Shown here piece after piece: positions 20,530-28,833 of a DNA stretch of 64,000 nt; the first letter of the stretch is position 1; each line of letters opens with the position of its first letter. Under the pieces are notes generated by a model. It was not told the DNA's origin. It searched no databases and saw only the letters and a list, made by a program, of their open reading frames with translations. The position numbers and the translations under genes were made by a program. The stretch lies in NCBI RefSeq assembly GCF_036711975.1, contig NC_091966.1:20839501-20903500 (forward strand). The letters are read 5' to 3'. This stretch comes from Onthophagus taurus (taxonomy: Eukaryota; Arthropoda; Insecta; Coleoptera; Scarabaeidae).

Positions 20530-21261
20530 ATGGAGAAAGAAGCAATACACACGACATATACATTTACGTTGACTGGAAAGGCATCTGAATTGACTTGTAA
20601 TTTTAATCCTCCGATCTATTTGAACGAATTTGGTAGTTACGAGTTGGCTCTTTTGAATTTCGAAACGTTTAATAGTTTATCAAACATTAATAAAAACAAC
20701 AACGTAATCCAATACGAAGATAAGACAGGACATTTTAAAAACAATATAATAGTACCTGTTGGAACGTACGATATTGATGATATTGCCGAGTTCGTGAATG
20801 AACAGCTAGACAAAAGACACGCTAAAGGAGTCGTAATAAGGATTAAGGGGAATAATAACACACAACATTCTTTAATAAAAAGTACCCGTCGAATTAATTT
20901 TGCATGCGATAATTCTATAGGGCCGTTACTTGGCTTGAAGCCTCAAATATTACCTAGAGATACGGAAGTGGAATCCGATTTCGTAGTAAACATAAATAAA
21001 ACGAACGCCTTACAAATTTATTGTAATTTAGTGACGGGATCGTATAATAACGGAGTTCCCGTGCACGTTTTATATCATTTTTTCCCAAACGTTCCGGCAG
21101 GTTTTAAAATAATCGAATCACCACAACTGCCTATTTATTTACCGGTTTTAACGAACGTGATTAGTAGCTTAACAGTACGTATACTTGATCAGGACGGAAA
21201 CTTGGTAGACTTCAGAGAAGAAGAAATAACAGTGAGAGTTCACCTGAGATCGATAAATTGA
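20530..21261 (+). CDS. Penton-like minor capsid protein (single jelly roll)
   Basis: 243 residues starting at ATG 20530, 30 nt after the protease stop. The N-terminus (YTFTLTGKASELTCNFNPPI) and the motif GSYELALLNFETFNSL are typical of the Polinton minor capsid protein, which forms pentameric vertices. Predicted mainly beta, no signal peptide, no transmembrane segment. Position between protease and MCP is the usual Polinton/adintovirus order. Intact frame. Confidence 0.82.
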   Translation: MEKEAIHTTYTFTLTGKASELTCNFNPPIYLNEFGSYELALLNFETFNSLSNINKNNNVIQYEDKTGHFKNNIIVPVGTYDIDDIAEFVNEQLDKRHAKGVVIRIKGNNNTQHSLIKSTRRINFACDNSIGPLLGLKPQILPRDTEVESDFVVNINKTNALQIYCNLVTGSYNNGVPVHVLYHFFPNVPAGFKIIESPQLPIYLPVLTNVISSLTVRILDQDGNLVDFREEEITVRVHLRSIN

Positions 21262-21284
21262 ATTATTTAAATTTGACTAACGTT

Positions 21285-21476
21285 ATGACAGTGTTATATC
21301 AAAACAAAAGAATGCGGTGGTCAAGAAGAGACAGAGCGAGAAAATTGTTTAATGGAGAAAACTATAAAGCGCGCGTCATCAGTCAACGTAGCGGCAGTAG
21401 AAGACGATCCATTCATCGATTATCACCAGTCAATCGAAGGTATTTAGTTCAGTTAGGATACGAAGTATTAAAGTAA
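21285..21476 (+). CDS. Small Arg-rich basic protein, possible virion core peptide
   Basis: 63 residues from ATG 21285 (the frame is open from 21258 but that codon is TTG). Very basic (MRWSRRDRARKLF, RSGSRRRSIHR), resembling adenovirus-type DNA-condensing core peptides in composition only. Its TAA overlaps the ATG of the major capsid gene (TAATG, 21474-21478), a layout that permits termination-reinitiation on one mRNA. Confidence 0.6.
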   Translation: MTVLYQNKRMRWSRRDRARKLFNGENYKARVISQRSGSRRRSIHRLSPVNRRYLVQLGYEVLK

Positions 21477-22735
21477 TGGACATTTTAAAAGTAACGGATA
21501 AGATAAAAACAGATCACTCTATCGTAAGTTATGAATTCCATTCGCATCAACCGTTTGGATCGACCACGTTCGATAACAATGACGAAATTAGAATTTCAAT
21601 TCCGGAAATAGATAATTATACTTTACCGAGCGAGAGTTATCTATACGTCGAGGGTAGCGTTCGTAAGTTAGCCGCGGACGGAAGTATAACAAAAGATGCC
21701 AGCGCAACGGGGCAATTGGTTAACAATCCCGTTGCATTTATGTTTAGCGATATTCGATATCTTATTAACGGAGTACATGTTGATGGTGTGCGGAACGTCG
21801 GTATAAGCTCATGCATGAAGGGTTATTTCTCATCTACACAGAACGAGGTGGTGAAATTAGAGAACGCCGGTTGGCACATAAAACCTTGGAAAGATGATAT
21901 AGCGGGTGTTTCAAAGGCTTTAAATAAAAATGGAAATTTCGGTCTTAGCGTTCCGCTAAAAACGTTGCTAGGATTCGCAGAAGACTTCAGAAAGATCATG
22001 ATGAACGTTCGACAGGAACTTGTGCTAATTCGCGGACACGATGATACGGACGTCATCTTTCAACCAGCAGCCGTTCCGAACGACGAAAAATTGAAACTGA
22101 TCATTAATAAAATTATATGGAGAGTTCCTCACGTGGCGGTAGGATTACGCGAACAGTTGGCATTAACAAAACTATCAGAAAGAAACGTAGACATTCACGT
22201 TCCTTTTCGATCGTGGGAAATACACGAGTACCCTCAATTACCTCAAACTACGAAGCAATCTTGGGCCGTCAAAACTGCTCCACAATTGGAAACGCCTAGA
22301 TTTATAATCATCGGATTTCAAACAAATCGAAAGGGTATATTTAAAGGAAACATGGCATTATTTGATAATATAAACTTAACGAACGTAACCGTTTTCTTGA
22401 ATGGAGAACGTTTTCCGTACGATAATTTGAATGTGGATTTTGATAACAATCACTATGCGATTTTGTATGATATGTATTCATGATTTCAGCAAGCATACTA
22501 CTATCAAGAAAGCGAACCTTTGTTTTCACCGGAAGAATTTAAAACTTACGCGCCGTTAATTGGAATCGATTGCACGTATCAACAGGAAGCAATACATAAA
22601 AGCGGAGTAGAAATAAAAATCGAGTATTCAACGAAAAATCCAATTCCGGAAGGTACGACAGCTTACGCATTAATTCTGCATGACAGAGCATTTGTGTATT
22701 CGCCTCTTACGAAAATGGTTAAGCAATTAATATAG
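21476..22735 (+). pseudogene. Major capsid protein (hexon-like double jelly roll), one in-frame TGA
   Basis: Begins MDILKVTDKIKTDHSIV, typical of Polinton MCPs, and continues through the diagnostic second jelly-roll phrase SWEIHEYPQLPQTTKQSWAV and IIGFQTNRKGIF. A TGA at 22481-22483 follows YDMYS, after which the same frame stays open for 83 more codons (YYYQESEPLFSPEEF ... TAYALILHDRAF) to TAG at 22735. The relic MCP at 55.4-55.9 kb matches both sides of the TGA, and its aligned residue there is a sense codon, so the stop is a secondary mutation or a readthrough site. Full length would be 419 codons. Without readthrough no complete capsomer could form. Confidence 0.88.
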
Positions 22736-22808
22736 TGGTACTGTTGAAGCAACGTCATTTAGTGTATCTCTAAACATCGAAGGAAACGTTTGCATATAGT
22801 GGTATATT

Positions 22809-23288
22809 ATGGATATTATGGTTTTTCAAAGGGATTTTATTATTTTGGACATTCAAGGTTTCACGATAAACGATGAAGAATTTATCCCAAAGGAACTGGC
22901 TTCTTACGACAGTAATCATTGTATAAGTCATTACGTGTTTCAACCTAGTCAAAGCTTTTCTTCACTATCTACCAAATTTCGCAATACGGCGAATTGGTTA
23001 ATGAGTCATCATCATTGTATTGATTGGAACGACGGGTTTGTTCCTGCGTCTCGTTTCGATGAGATCGTTTATTATTTGTGTCGTTCGACAAAAGTAGCGT
23101 ACGTAAAAGGACGTGAGAAAGCTACATTTTTAAGAAGAATTTTAACAATACCGGTAAAAGAATTGCCGGAAAATGAATGCAAATTGGAGGTTGGTGCGCC
23201 GATGTGTCCCTATCATAAAAAGAGACCAAGTATGTGCTCCTTATCGAATGTTTTTTATTTATTTTCATACGTATTCAGACATCTATAA
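22809..23288 (+). CDS. Conserved Polinton-type protein with IQGF N-terminus and C-terminal Cys/His cluster, function unknown
   Basis: 159 residues. The N-terminal strand FIILDIQGF...EFIPKELA and the segment WLMSHHHCIDWNDG, then AYVKGREKATFL, match a family I recall from many insect genomes and retro/Polinton-like elements; its alternating strand pattern is compatible with an RNase-H-like/exonuclease fold, but catalytic acids are not clearly complete. The tail CPYHKKRPSMCSLSNVFYL carries conserved Cys/His. A GTATGT at 23232 could act as a donor, but splicing there would destroy the conserved tail, so I favour the unspliced reading. Confidence 0.65.
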   Translation: MDIMVFQRDFIILDIQGFTINDEEFIPKELASYDSNHCISHYVFQPSQSFSSLSTKFRNTANWLMSHHHCIDWNDGFVPASRFDEIVYYLCRSTKVAYVKGREKATFLRRILTIPVKELPENECKLEVGAPMCPYHKKRPSMCSLSNVFYLFSYVFRHL

Positions 23289-23344
23289 CTATATGTAAAC
23301 GAATTGAGAAAGGCAGACGGGTAGTAGCGGTAGAGCAGTTCAAG

Positions 23345-23677
23345 ATGGAACGTCTTTGGCGGTTAGTTACCAGATTGGGACTTTCAACTTTTATAATTAA
23401 TAAAGTGTGGGATATTATGGAAAGATACGAATCTGATTTATCTTTTGCGAATATTAAAAACTACGAATTATGTTATTTACCAATCGATTATTATATCAAT
23501 AAAGTAAAGCCATTAGATTTGGCGGCGGTTTGGTTTAAATTACCGTTGAAGTATAGAAACGATGAGCGATTACAAAGCAAGCTGCCCTGTTTTGAACATT
23601 ATAATTTACCTCATTGGGAAACGCATATTGATGGTCCTCCATCGGCAAGAAAGGATTGTTCTTTATGTAAGGTTTAG
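23345..23677 (+). CDS. Conserved small Polinton-associated protein, function unknown
   Basis: 110 residues from ATG 23345. Helical N-terminal half (MERLWRLVTRLGLSTFIINK), aromatic middle (LPIDYYINKVKPLDLAAVWF) and a C-terminal motif CFEHYNLPHWETH with DCSLCKV, suggesting a bound metal (Cys-His-His-Cys-Cys). It follows the previous gene in the same direction. No catalytic motif recognised. Start choice: first ATG in a frame that is also open upstream, so an upstream exon cannot be excluded. Confidence 0.5.
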   Translation: MERLWRLVTRLGLSTFIINKVWDIMERYESDLSFANIKNYELCYLPIDYYINKVKPLDLAAVWFKLPLKYRNDERLQSKLPCFEHYNLPHWETHIDGPPSARKDCSLCKV

Positions 23678-24020
23678 TATATAAACATTGTCAGTTATAG
23701 ATTGTAAATTAATAGAAAAGGGGAAAAAAGGGGAAAAAGGGAAAGAAAAAAAAAAAAAAGAGAAAAAAAAAAAGAGAAAAGAAAAGGGAAAAGGATTGTT
23801 TATTGAAGCTCCTCCTATGCTCCTCCCATGCTCCTCCTCAGGCTCCTCCCAAAGTGGAGATGGAAGAGTGGGGATGGGAGTGGGGGAAATCTAAAATTCC
23901 CCCCCCCCCAGTTGCCAGGAAAGTTGAGCCAGAAAAAAAGTACCCCCACTCTAACTCCGCCCATTCCCCACTCCTCCCCCTTGCCACGCCCCACCCCACG
24001 CCCCCCCTTCATTACTCTAC
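23678..24020. other. Purine run and C-rich upstream promoter region
   Basis: 23717-23800 is almost pure G/A on the plus strand (long A runs with GGG), then CTCCTCC-type repeats at 23805-23860 similar to the TIR pyrimidine words, then C-rich boxes (CCACGCCCCACCCCACGCC at about 23984-24002) like Sp1/KLF sites. No gene; probable upstream promoter of the leader transcript. Confidence 0.5.
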
Positions 24021-24053
24021 TATAAGAAGACACCTCCCAGCCTTTGAAAGTCA
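24021..24053 (+). promoter_or_regulatory. Core promoter 2: TATAAG box and initiator
   Basis: CTATAAGAAG with TATAAG at 24021-24026 and TCACTT at 24051-24056; putative start A24053, 32 nt downstream. Upstream C-rich boxes. It feeds directly into the multi-intron leader. Confidence 0.65.
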
Positions 24054-24801
24054 CTTAAGTGTTTGTGTTCTTCAGTTTTTTTGGTAAGTACAACCTTCTT
24101 TATTATCAACTTTATATAACGTTCATTTTCTCTCCATCACTACAGCTCTTTCTACAACTTTCTCTTTTTTTGGTGAGTAAAACTATATTTGTTTTGCATG
24201 TTTATATAATATTTAAAATTTTTTTTTTTCCCAGTCCTAGACATCCTTCTGCTTTCTCTTTTTTGCTGACGTGTTTTATTTGGTAAGTAACCTTTTTTAC
24301 TTTGCTTATATAATATGTAAAATATTCTTGTTTTGTTTCATCATAACAGCTCTTTCTACTTTGTTTTTGTGAGTACAACTTGTTTATTTGTTTGTTATGT
24401 TAAATTGTTATTTTTATTTTTTCAATTCCTACAGGACCTTACTACTGATCACTTCCATTTTGTGTTTGATCAGTTCGATCAGTTTTGATAACTTCGTTAT
24501 CTCGGCGACTTTTTTCTGGTAAGTATAGCCTTCTTTTCCTTTGCATATATTGTTGCTAATCTGTTTTTTTTTTTCATTCCTATAGCTCCTTCTATTTTAA
24601 ATCTTAATTTTTGTTGGTAAGCATAACTTTATTATTCGAACGTTTGTATCATAATATCTACAATAATTTTTTATCATTCACATCCTATCATTCAGCACCC
24701 ACTGCAATTAGATTTTAACGTTCTTTTCATCAAGCGATGTAAGTATACATGATTTTTTATTAAAATAAAATAAATTAATGTATGAATCTTTTTTTATCAA
24801 G
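24053..24801 (+). promoter_or_regulatory. Seven-intron non-coding 5' leader (AUG-free after splicing)
   Basis: Predicted exons: 24053-24083, 24146-24172, 24235-24282, 24350-24368, 24435-24518, 24586-24616 and 24696-24738, then the coding exon from 24802. Introns are 62, 62, 67, 66, 67, 79 and 63 nt, all GTAAG or GTGAG to YAG, except the last, which ends AAG. The joined leader of about 283 nt has no ATG, whereas several introns do. Three exons start CTCTTTCTA or CTCCTTCTA and their preceding introns resemble each other, so the leader grew by tandem duplication of an intron-exon unit. The layout recalls the multipartite late leader of adenoviruses, an analogy only. Confidence 0.75.
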
Positions 24802-25785
24802 ATGTCTCAAGACGGTTTTAGTCAAATTGATTTAACTGCTCCCGGTTTCGCCAGCAGCCAGGAGTCATTCCTGTTAAACAGTTTTGACATAAACCTGTTG
24901 AACATATCGACTGTTGAGAAGGCGCTGGATCCAAACGTGCAGCCTAATGAGCAGCCGATGGATCCTAACGTGGAATCTAATGCGCAGCAAGATCCGTCGC
25001 TTCTGAACGTCGCAGGTTCCGCGAATGTCGACGATAAAAATGTGAAACGCCTTTCACTTCGTCGGAATTCGGGGAACCGTGAACATTAGAAGAAGGCTGC
25101 AGGTGTGTGGGTACCGTCAGAAAAGTATAGAGAGGAAAGAAGGGAGGCACGTGCTCGTTCGCGACGTAGCCAACGCAAGTATGTGTCAGTTGAACAAGCG
25201 ACCCCGTCGAAGGTTGAAATGACACAGTCGAAAGTGGTTACCGAGAACGAGTCCGATAAATCCGACGACTCTCTTGCTTTAATGGCGGTATCACAACACT
25301 GTAGTAACCGGAAGTATCTTAAAGCTACTAAGGCTTCTTTTTCTTCTTCTTCTAAAGCTTCATTGGCTCCCGTTACTAACTCAAATATCCCTAACACCGA
25401 AATTTCTTCGTTAAGCCCGAAAGTACACATCTTAAGGGTTGACAATATTCCTGCTAATATTCCTGCTACTTCAGATATTTCCGATGTGTCTGCCAGCCTT
25501 TTTTCAAACGCAATGTGTACAGCAGTAGAAACAACCAAAGGGCAGATTTTGGCCGAAATTAATAATTTGTATCAAAATTTTTATAAAGACCTTCATGCAA
25601 AGGTTCTTCAATTGCAGACCTCTTTGAGAGAACTTTCACAGTTTAGAGAAAGGCTGGCATCGAGCTGTAACAACCCTTTAACAATATCGCTCGACATCAC
25701 CATAGCATCATTAACCTGTGAAATTAAAAAGGCTGAATGTATTTTATCTAGTTTCACTACTAATAGCGTAAACTTCCCTTCCTAG
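24802..25785 (+). CDS. Leader-driven Polinton protein with in-frame TAG; coiled-coil C-terminus; unknown function
   Basis: ATG 24802 is the first base triplet after the last leader intron and begins MSQDGFSQIDLTAPGF. The N-terminal 95 codons are Asn/Asp/Pro-rich with repeats (DPNVQPNEQPMDPNVESN). A TAG at 25087-25089 interrupts the frame, which then continues open for 232 codons: a very basic segment (YREERREARARSRRSQRKY), a Ser-rich linker, and a helical coiled-coil part (GQILAEINNLYQNFYKDLHA, LQLQTSLRELSQF). Possible readings are readthrough, nonsense mutation, or two proteins (next in-frame ATG about 25219). No homologous family recognised. A fibre/spike or regulatory protein are guesses I cannot support. 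Confidence 0.55.
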
Positions 25786-25792
25786 CTTAAAG

Positions 25793-26159
25793 ATGACTAA
25801 TAATATGGATAATATGAGAGTTAATCATATGCTAAGACTATGTGAAGTGGAGCAGAAAGTTGCCTCGTTGGAGGTAAAATTAGATGCTATATTTAAGTTG
25901 GTACGTTATACTTATAATACTTTTTTCCATGTCATTAATTTTATCTTCTCAGCTGCAGAGTGTGTCAGAATCGGCTGTGGTGAGGGGTGAAGTGCATGTG
26001 CAAAACATGCACATTAACCGTTGCACATGTGTTAGTTCACCGACTCCGGCACCGACTCCGGCAACGACTCCGGCAACGACTCCGGCAACTACTCCGGCAC
26101 CAGCAGCACCACCACCTCCTTACCAAAGATATCAAGAAGAGGAGGAGGAGGAGTGGTAA
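25793..26159 (+). CDS. Spliced small protein with Pro-Thr repeat and acidic C-terminus
   Basis: ATG 25793 lies 8 nt after the previous stop. Exon 1 (25793-25900) ends AAG TTG at a GTACGT donor; a 52-nt intron ends TTCTCAG at 25952; exon 2 (25953-26159) keeps the frame. Product about 104 residues: helical coiled-coil start (LCEVEQKVASLEVKLDAIF), a Cys/His segment (MHINRCTCVSS), five or so PTPAT-type repeats, PPPP, and a tail of six glutamates and Trp. The proline-threonine rod followed by an acidic tail could be a stalk or linker. Unspliced reading stops early, supporting the intron. Confidence 0.6.
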
Positions 26160-26182
26160 CTACTCCTTCTCTTCTTTTATTT

Positions 26183-26307
26183 ATTAAGTTAATATTAAGT
26201 TAATTATTAAGTTAATTATTAAGTTAATTATTAAGTTAATTATTAAGTTAATTATTAAGTTAATTATTAAGTTAATTATTAAGTTAATTATTAAGTTAAT
26301 TATTATT
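26183..26307. repeat. Tandem repeat, unit AAGTTAATTATT (12 bp, about 10 copies)
   Basis: Near-perfect array of the 12-mer between the Pro-Thr gene and the ATPase promoter. The high identity shows recent slippage. Pure A/T apart from one G per unit. Confidence 0.92.
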
Positions 26308-26343
26308 TTATAGTTCCAATATACTCAATATATTTTATATATC

Positions 26344-26379
26344 TATATAAAGTTACTTTTGCTATATTTTCATTCAGTC
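26344..26379 (+). promoter_or_regulatory. Core promoter 3: TATATAAAG and TCAGTC initiator for the ATPase gene
   Basis: TATATAAAG at 26344-26352 and a perfect arthropod-type initiator TCAGTC at 26374-26379, start A26376, 30-32 nt apart. The ATPase ATG follows 43 nt later; a minimal upstream frame (ATG TTA TAA) lies between. Confidence 0.78.
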
Positions 26380-26418
26380 TTATCCTGTTAATGTTATAAT
26401 TCATTTAGTACGAGAATC

Positions 26419-27123
26419 ATGATCGACGAGAAATTAAAATGTTTACCGCAACTTCTAACACTGCCTATAGTAAATTTTAGTAATGGTTCGGTCGAAGAAC
26501 ACTTTACAAGACACAGCAATTTATTTGGTGGAAAATGTAAGCGAGGTTTAATTGTAGGACCCTCTGGTGTGGGAAAAACAAATGCTATGTTATCGCTTTT
26601 ACTTGCACGTAATGGCCTCCGCTTCCTAAACTTATACTTATGCTCCAATTCGTTATACCAAAATAAGTACGATTTTTTAAGACGTTTAATTGAACCTATA
26701 AAAGATTGCGGTTACTATGAATTTTCTAATACAGACGAGTTCATTCGACCGGAAGATGCGAAAGAATATTCGGTAGTCGTATTTGACGATGTTTCCTGTA
26801 CAGGTCAAAATGTCATTAAGGAATTTTTTTCGTATGGTCGACATAAAAACATTGATTGTTTTCTAATTTGTCAAAGTTATAGTGCAATTCCAAAACAATT
26901 AGTTCGCGATAATTGTAACTTTTTGGTGTTATTTAAACAAGACTTAACAAATTTAAAACACGTATTTGAAGATCACATAATGAGCGATATGGAGTTTCAT
27001 CGGCTAAAGGAAATTAGCGATGCTTGTTGGGAGAATAGACACGGCATCCTAGTTATTGATTTAGATTGTAGTGTATCTAAGGGACGTTACCGTAAGGGTT
27101 TTGATAAATTCATTGAAGTTTAA
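26419..27123 (+). CDS. Genome-packaging ATPase (FtsK/HerA, A32-like)
   Basis: 234 residues. Walker A GPSGVGKTN at about residue 50, Walker B SVVVFDDVSC at about residue 118, then the sensor-like CQSYSAIPKQLVRDN, all as in Polinton/adintovirus and poxvirus A32-type DNA-packaging ATPases that pump genomes into preformed capsids. Frame intact; own promoter just upstream. The relic at 55.97-57.05 kb is homologous along its length. Confidence 0.92.
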   Translation: MIDEKLKCLPQLLTLPIVNFSNGSVEEHFTRHSNLFGGKCKRGLIVGPSGVGKTNAMLSLLLARNGLRFLNLYLCSNSLYQNKYDFLRRLIEPIKDCGYYEFSNTDEFIRPEDAKEYSVVVFDDVSCTGQNVIKEFFSYGRHKNIDCFLICQSYSAIPKQLVRDNCNFLVLFKQDLTNLKHVFEDHIMSDMEFHRLKEISDACWENRHGILVIDLDCSVSKGRYRKGFDKFIEV

Positions 27124-27174
27124 AACTAACGACTTCAGCTGTACAGTTCGTAGTAACTTCACATACATCATACA

Positions 27175-28338
27175 ATGAACAAGACGATAGCTGCAGAACT
27201 TATCGCGGCACGAGAAGTCGTGAGAGACAAAATTCGTTCTTTAAAAGAAGACTTAGAGGAGTCAAGGATTCGGTCGGAAACCGCATATGCACCCATCGCA
27301 AGGCCCTTACAGGATATTGTCGCAAAACTTGACACTGCGCCTTTACTATCCATTCCAAAACGAAGTTTATCTCCAAAAGAAGAAAAATTGATATCTAAGA
27401 TACAACGCTACTCGCCGGATATTTCTGACGTACCAGCTAAAACCGAGACCGAATATTTTATTCGAAAACCGAAAGTTCCATTAAAAGAACAACGACGAAA
27501 ATTTGCTACATCGACTCCTGAAAAAAGGTTGGTATCTTCTCCCACGTCTTCTCCTCTTGGTCCATTAGTTCATGCAGAAGAAGAAGTATATGAAGTTCCG
27601 CCGAGCGAAGAAGAAGAACTCCTCGATTCTAGCGAGGATACCGGAGCTCTTATTTCGGACGCACATAATCGAATAGAACGACTTAAAGATGAAATAGAAG
27701 AAAGATTGGAGTCTCCAGAGGTACAAGCCGCTTTGAGTCAGTTTCATCCTTTGCCCAGAACGTATATTGTTGGTTTAACAACTGATTTAAAAGATGATTA
27801 TGATCGTTTATACGGTGTTCGCGAAACTCCCGAAGGTTTCTACATTGGAGTCAGTCCTGTTCACTTTGAGGATCAGGATATTCACGTTGGCAACTTCAAA
27901 TATACGGGAACCGTTGGTTTATATGATTTACTATTTAAAAACGAACCGGGCAAATTTACAATTCAGGACATGCGCAACTACAAAGATATCTTACTACGTT
28001 CAAATGCTCCGTACATTAATTACATTCCAGAGGCAGGTATGACTACTGAGGACGACAGTGGGAAATTTCAGAATATTATCAAGCCTATCGTTGAAGGTAA
28101 CAAACCCAAGGTGCATTGGGCTAAATACTGGCCGAATCCGAAGAAAAAAGTCGGTGGTGCATTACAAAAACAAGTCGTTCCTGGGGCTCTTATCGAATAC
28201 GAGTATTGGGACGATCCCAACGAACTTGTCGACAGACTGCGTTTGTTGATGGCCTCGCAAACTGCAGGTCATTCTGCACATGTCAATGAAATATCATCAA
28301 TAATATCGGAGCTAACAGAGGCCGAGATTATACGTTAA
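27175..28338 (+). CDS. Polinton-specific conserved protein (GLYDLL / NAPYxNYxPE family), function unknown
   Basis: 387 residues. Helical, charged N-terminus (EVVRDKIRSLKEDLEESRIR), a Ser/Pro/acidic linker (residues about 95-165, with EEVYEVPPSEEEELLDSSED), a short coiled coil, and a conserved C-terminal domain with YIGVSPVHFEDQDIHVG, YTGTVGLYDLLF and DMRNYKDILLRSNAPYINY. I recall this domain as regularly encoded beside the ATPase and integrase of arthropod Polintons. Bulky acidic linker and coiled coil suggest a scaffold or virion internal protein, but function is unknown. Intact frame. Fragments of a relative lie at about 61.03-61.33 kb. Confidence 0.8.
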   Translation: MNKTIAAELIAAREVVRDKIRSLKEDLEESRIRSETAYAPIARPLQDIVAKLDTAPLLSIPKRSLSPKEEKLISKIQRYSPDISDVPAKTETEYFIRKPKVPLKEQRRKFATSTPEKRLVSSPTSSPLGPLVHAEEEVYEVPPSEEEELLDSSEDTGALISDAHNRIERLKDEIEERLESPEVQAALSQFHPLPRTYIVGLTTDLKDDYDRLYGVRETPEGFYIGVSPVHFEDQDIHVGNFKYTGTVGLYDLLFKNEPGKFTIQDMRNYKDILLRSNAPYINYIPEAGMTTEDDSGKFQNIIKPIVEGNKPKVHWAKYWPNPKKKVGGALQKQVVPGALIEYEYWDDPNELVDRLRLLMASQTAGHSAHVNEISSIISELTEAEIIR

Positions 28339-28407
28339 AATATTATCATAAATATACGACTCTCACATTTTTTGTTTTAAAACACCTACGTTTGTGAACT
28401 AGAGCAG

Positions 28408-28833
28408 ATGAGTTTAAGCAAGTTCGGAAAACATTCGTCTAGTATGACGATCGATAAGTTTGGTAAACACGTACACGGACACAACATTGCTGCTCATTTT
28501 AATAAACGTGAAAACTTACAACGATATTTCAAACAACCAACAATACTTACGTTTAGCGGAGATGGAACTACGGATACAACGGATAATTATTACATTATTC
28601 AAAATTTAGGTTACGTAAGTAAATATATAAACTTTTTATATATTGGTGAAATAGTGAAATACCGATTTGAAGGAGACGTTGAAATGATTATTAACGGGAG
28701 TATCTTCGATCCAAATAAAAAGTTAAATGTTCTCTTCTTTGGAGATAAAATAGTTTGCAAACCCACAACGAAGACCACTTTACTCAAGAAACCATTTATG
28801 GTAGAACTGCTCATTGAAATATCCAGAAAATGA
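28408..28833 (+). CDS. Small KFGKH-motif Polinton protein, function unknown
   Basis: 141 residues; N-terminus MSLSKFGKHSSSMTIDKFGK repeats the KFGKH motif. Many arthropod Polintons carry a similar short (K/R)FG(K/R)H-starting protein with a beta-rich remainder; a virion surface or fibre-type role is possible but unproven. Its TGA overlaps the ATG of the integrase (ATGA at 28830-28833), so the two are probably translated from one transcript. Confidence 0.7.
   Translation: MSLSKFGKHSSSMTIDKFGKHVHGHNIAAHFNKRENLQRYFKQPTILTFSGDGTTDTTDNYYIIQNLGYVSKYINFLYIGEIVKYRFEGDVEMIINGSIFDPNKKLNVLFFGDKIVCKPTTKTTLLKKPFMVELLIEISRK

Noticed and set aside
23219-23290. Possible intron joining the two unknown genes at 22.8 and 23.3 kb
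   Set aside because: A GTATGT donor and TTCAG acceptor exist, but the spliced frame stops after a few codons and would remove a conserved Cys/His tail.
23688-24286. Open frames on both strands in 23.7-24.3 kb
   Set aside because: They translate low-complexity purine or C-rich DNA and overlap the promoter and intron-bearing leader; no domain, no conservation signal.
25086-25538. Minus-strand frame across the leader-driven gene
   Set aside because: Antisense shadow; it crosses the gene whose leader, start and splice sites are on the plus strand.
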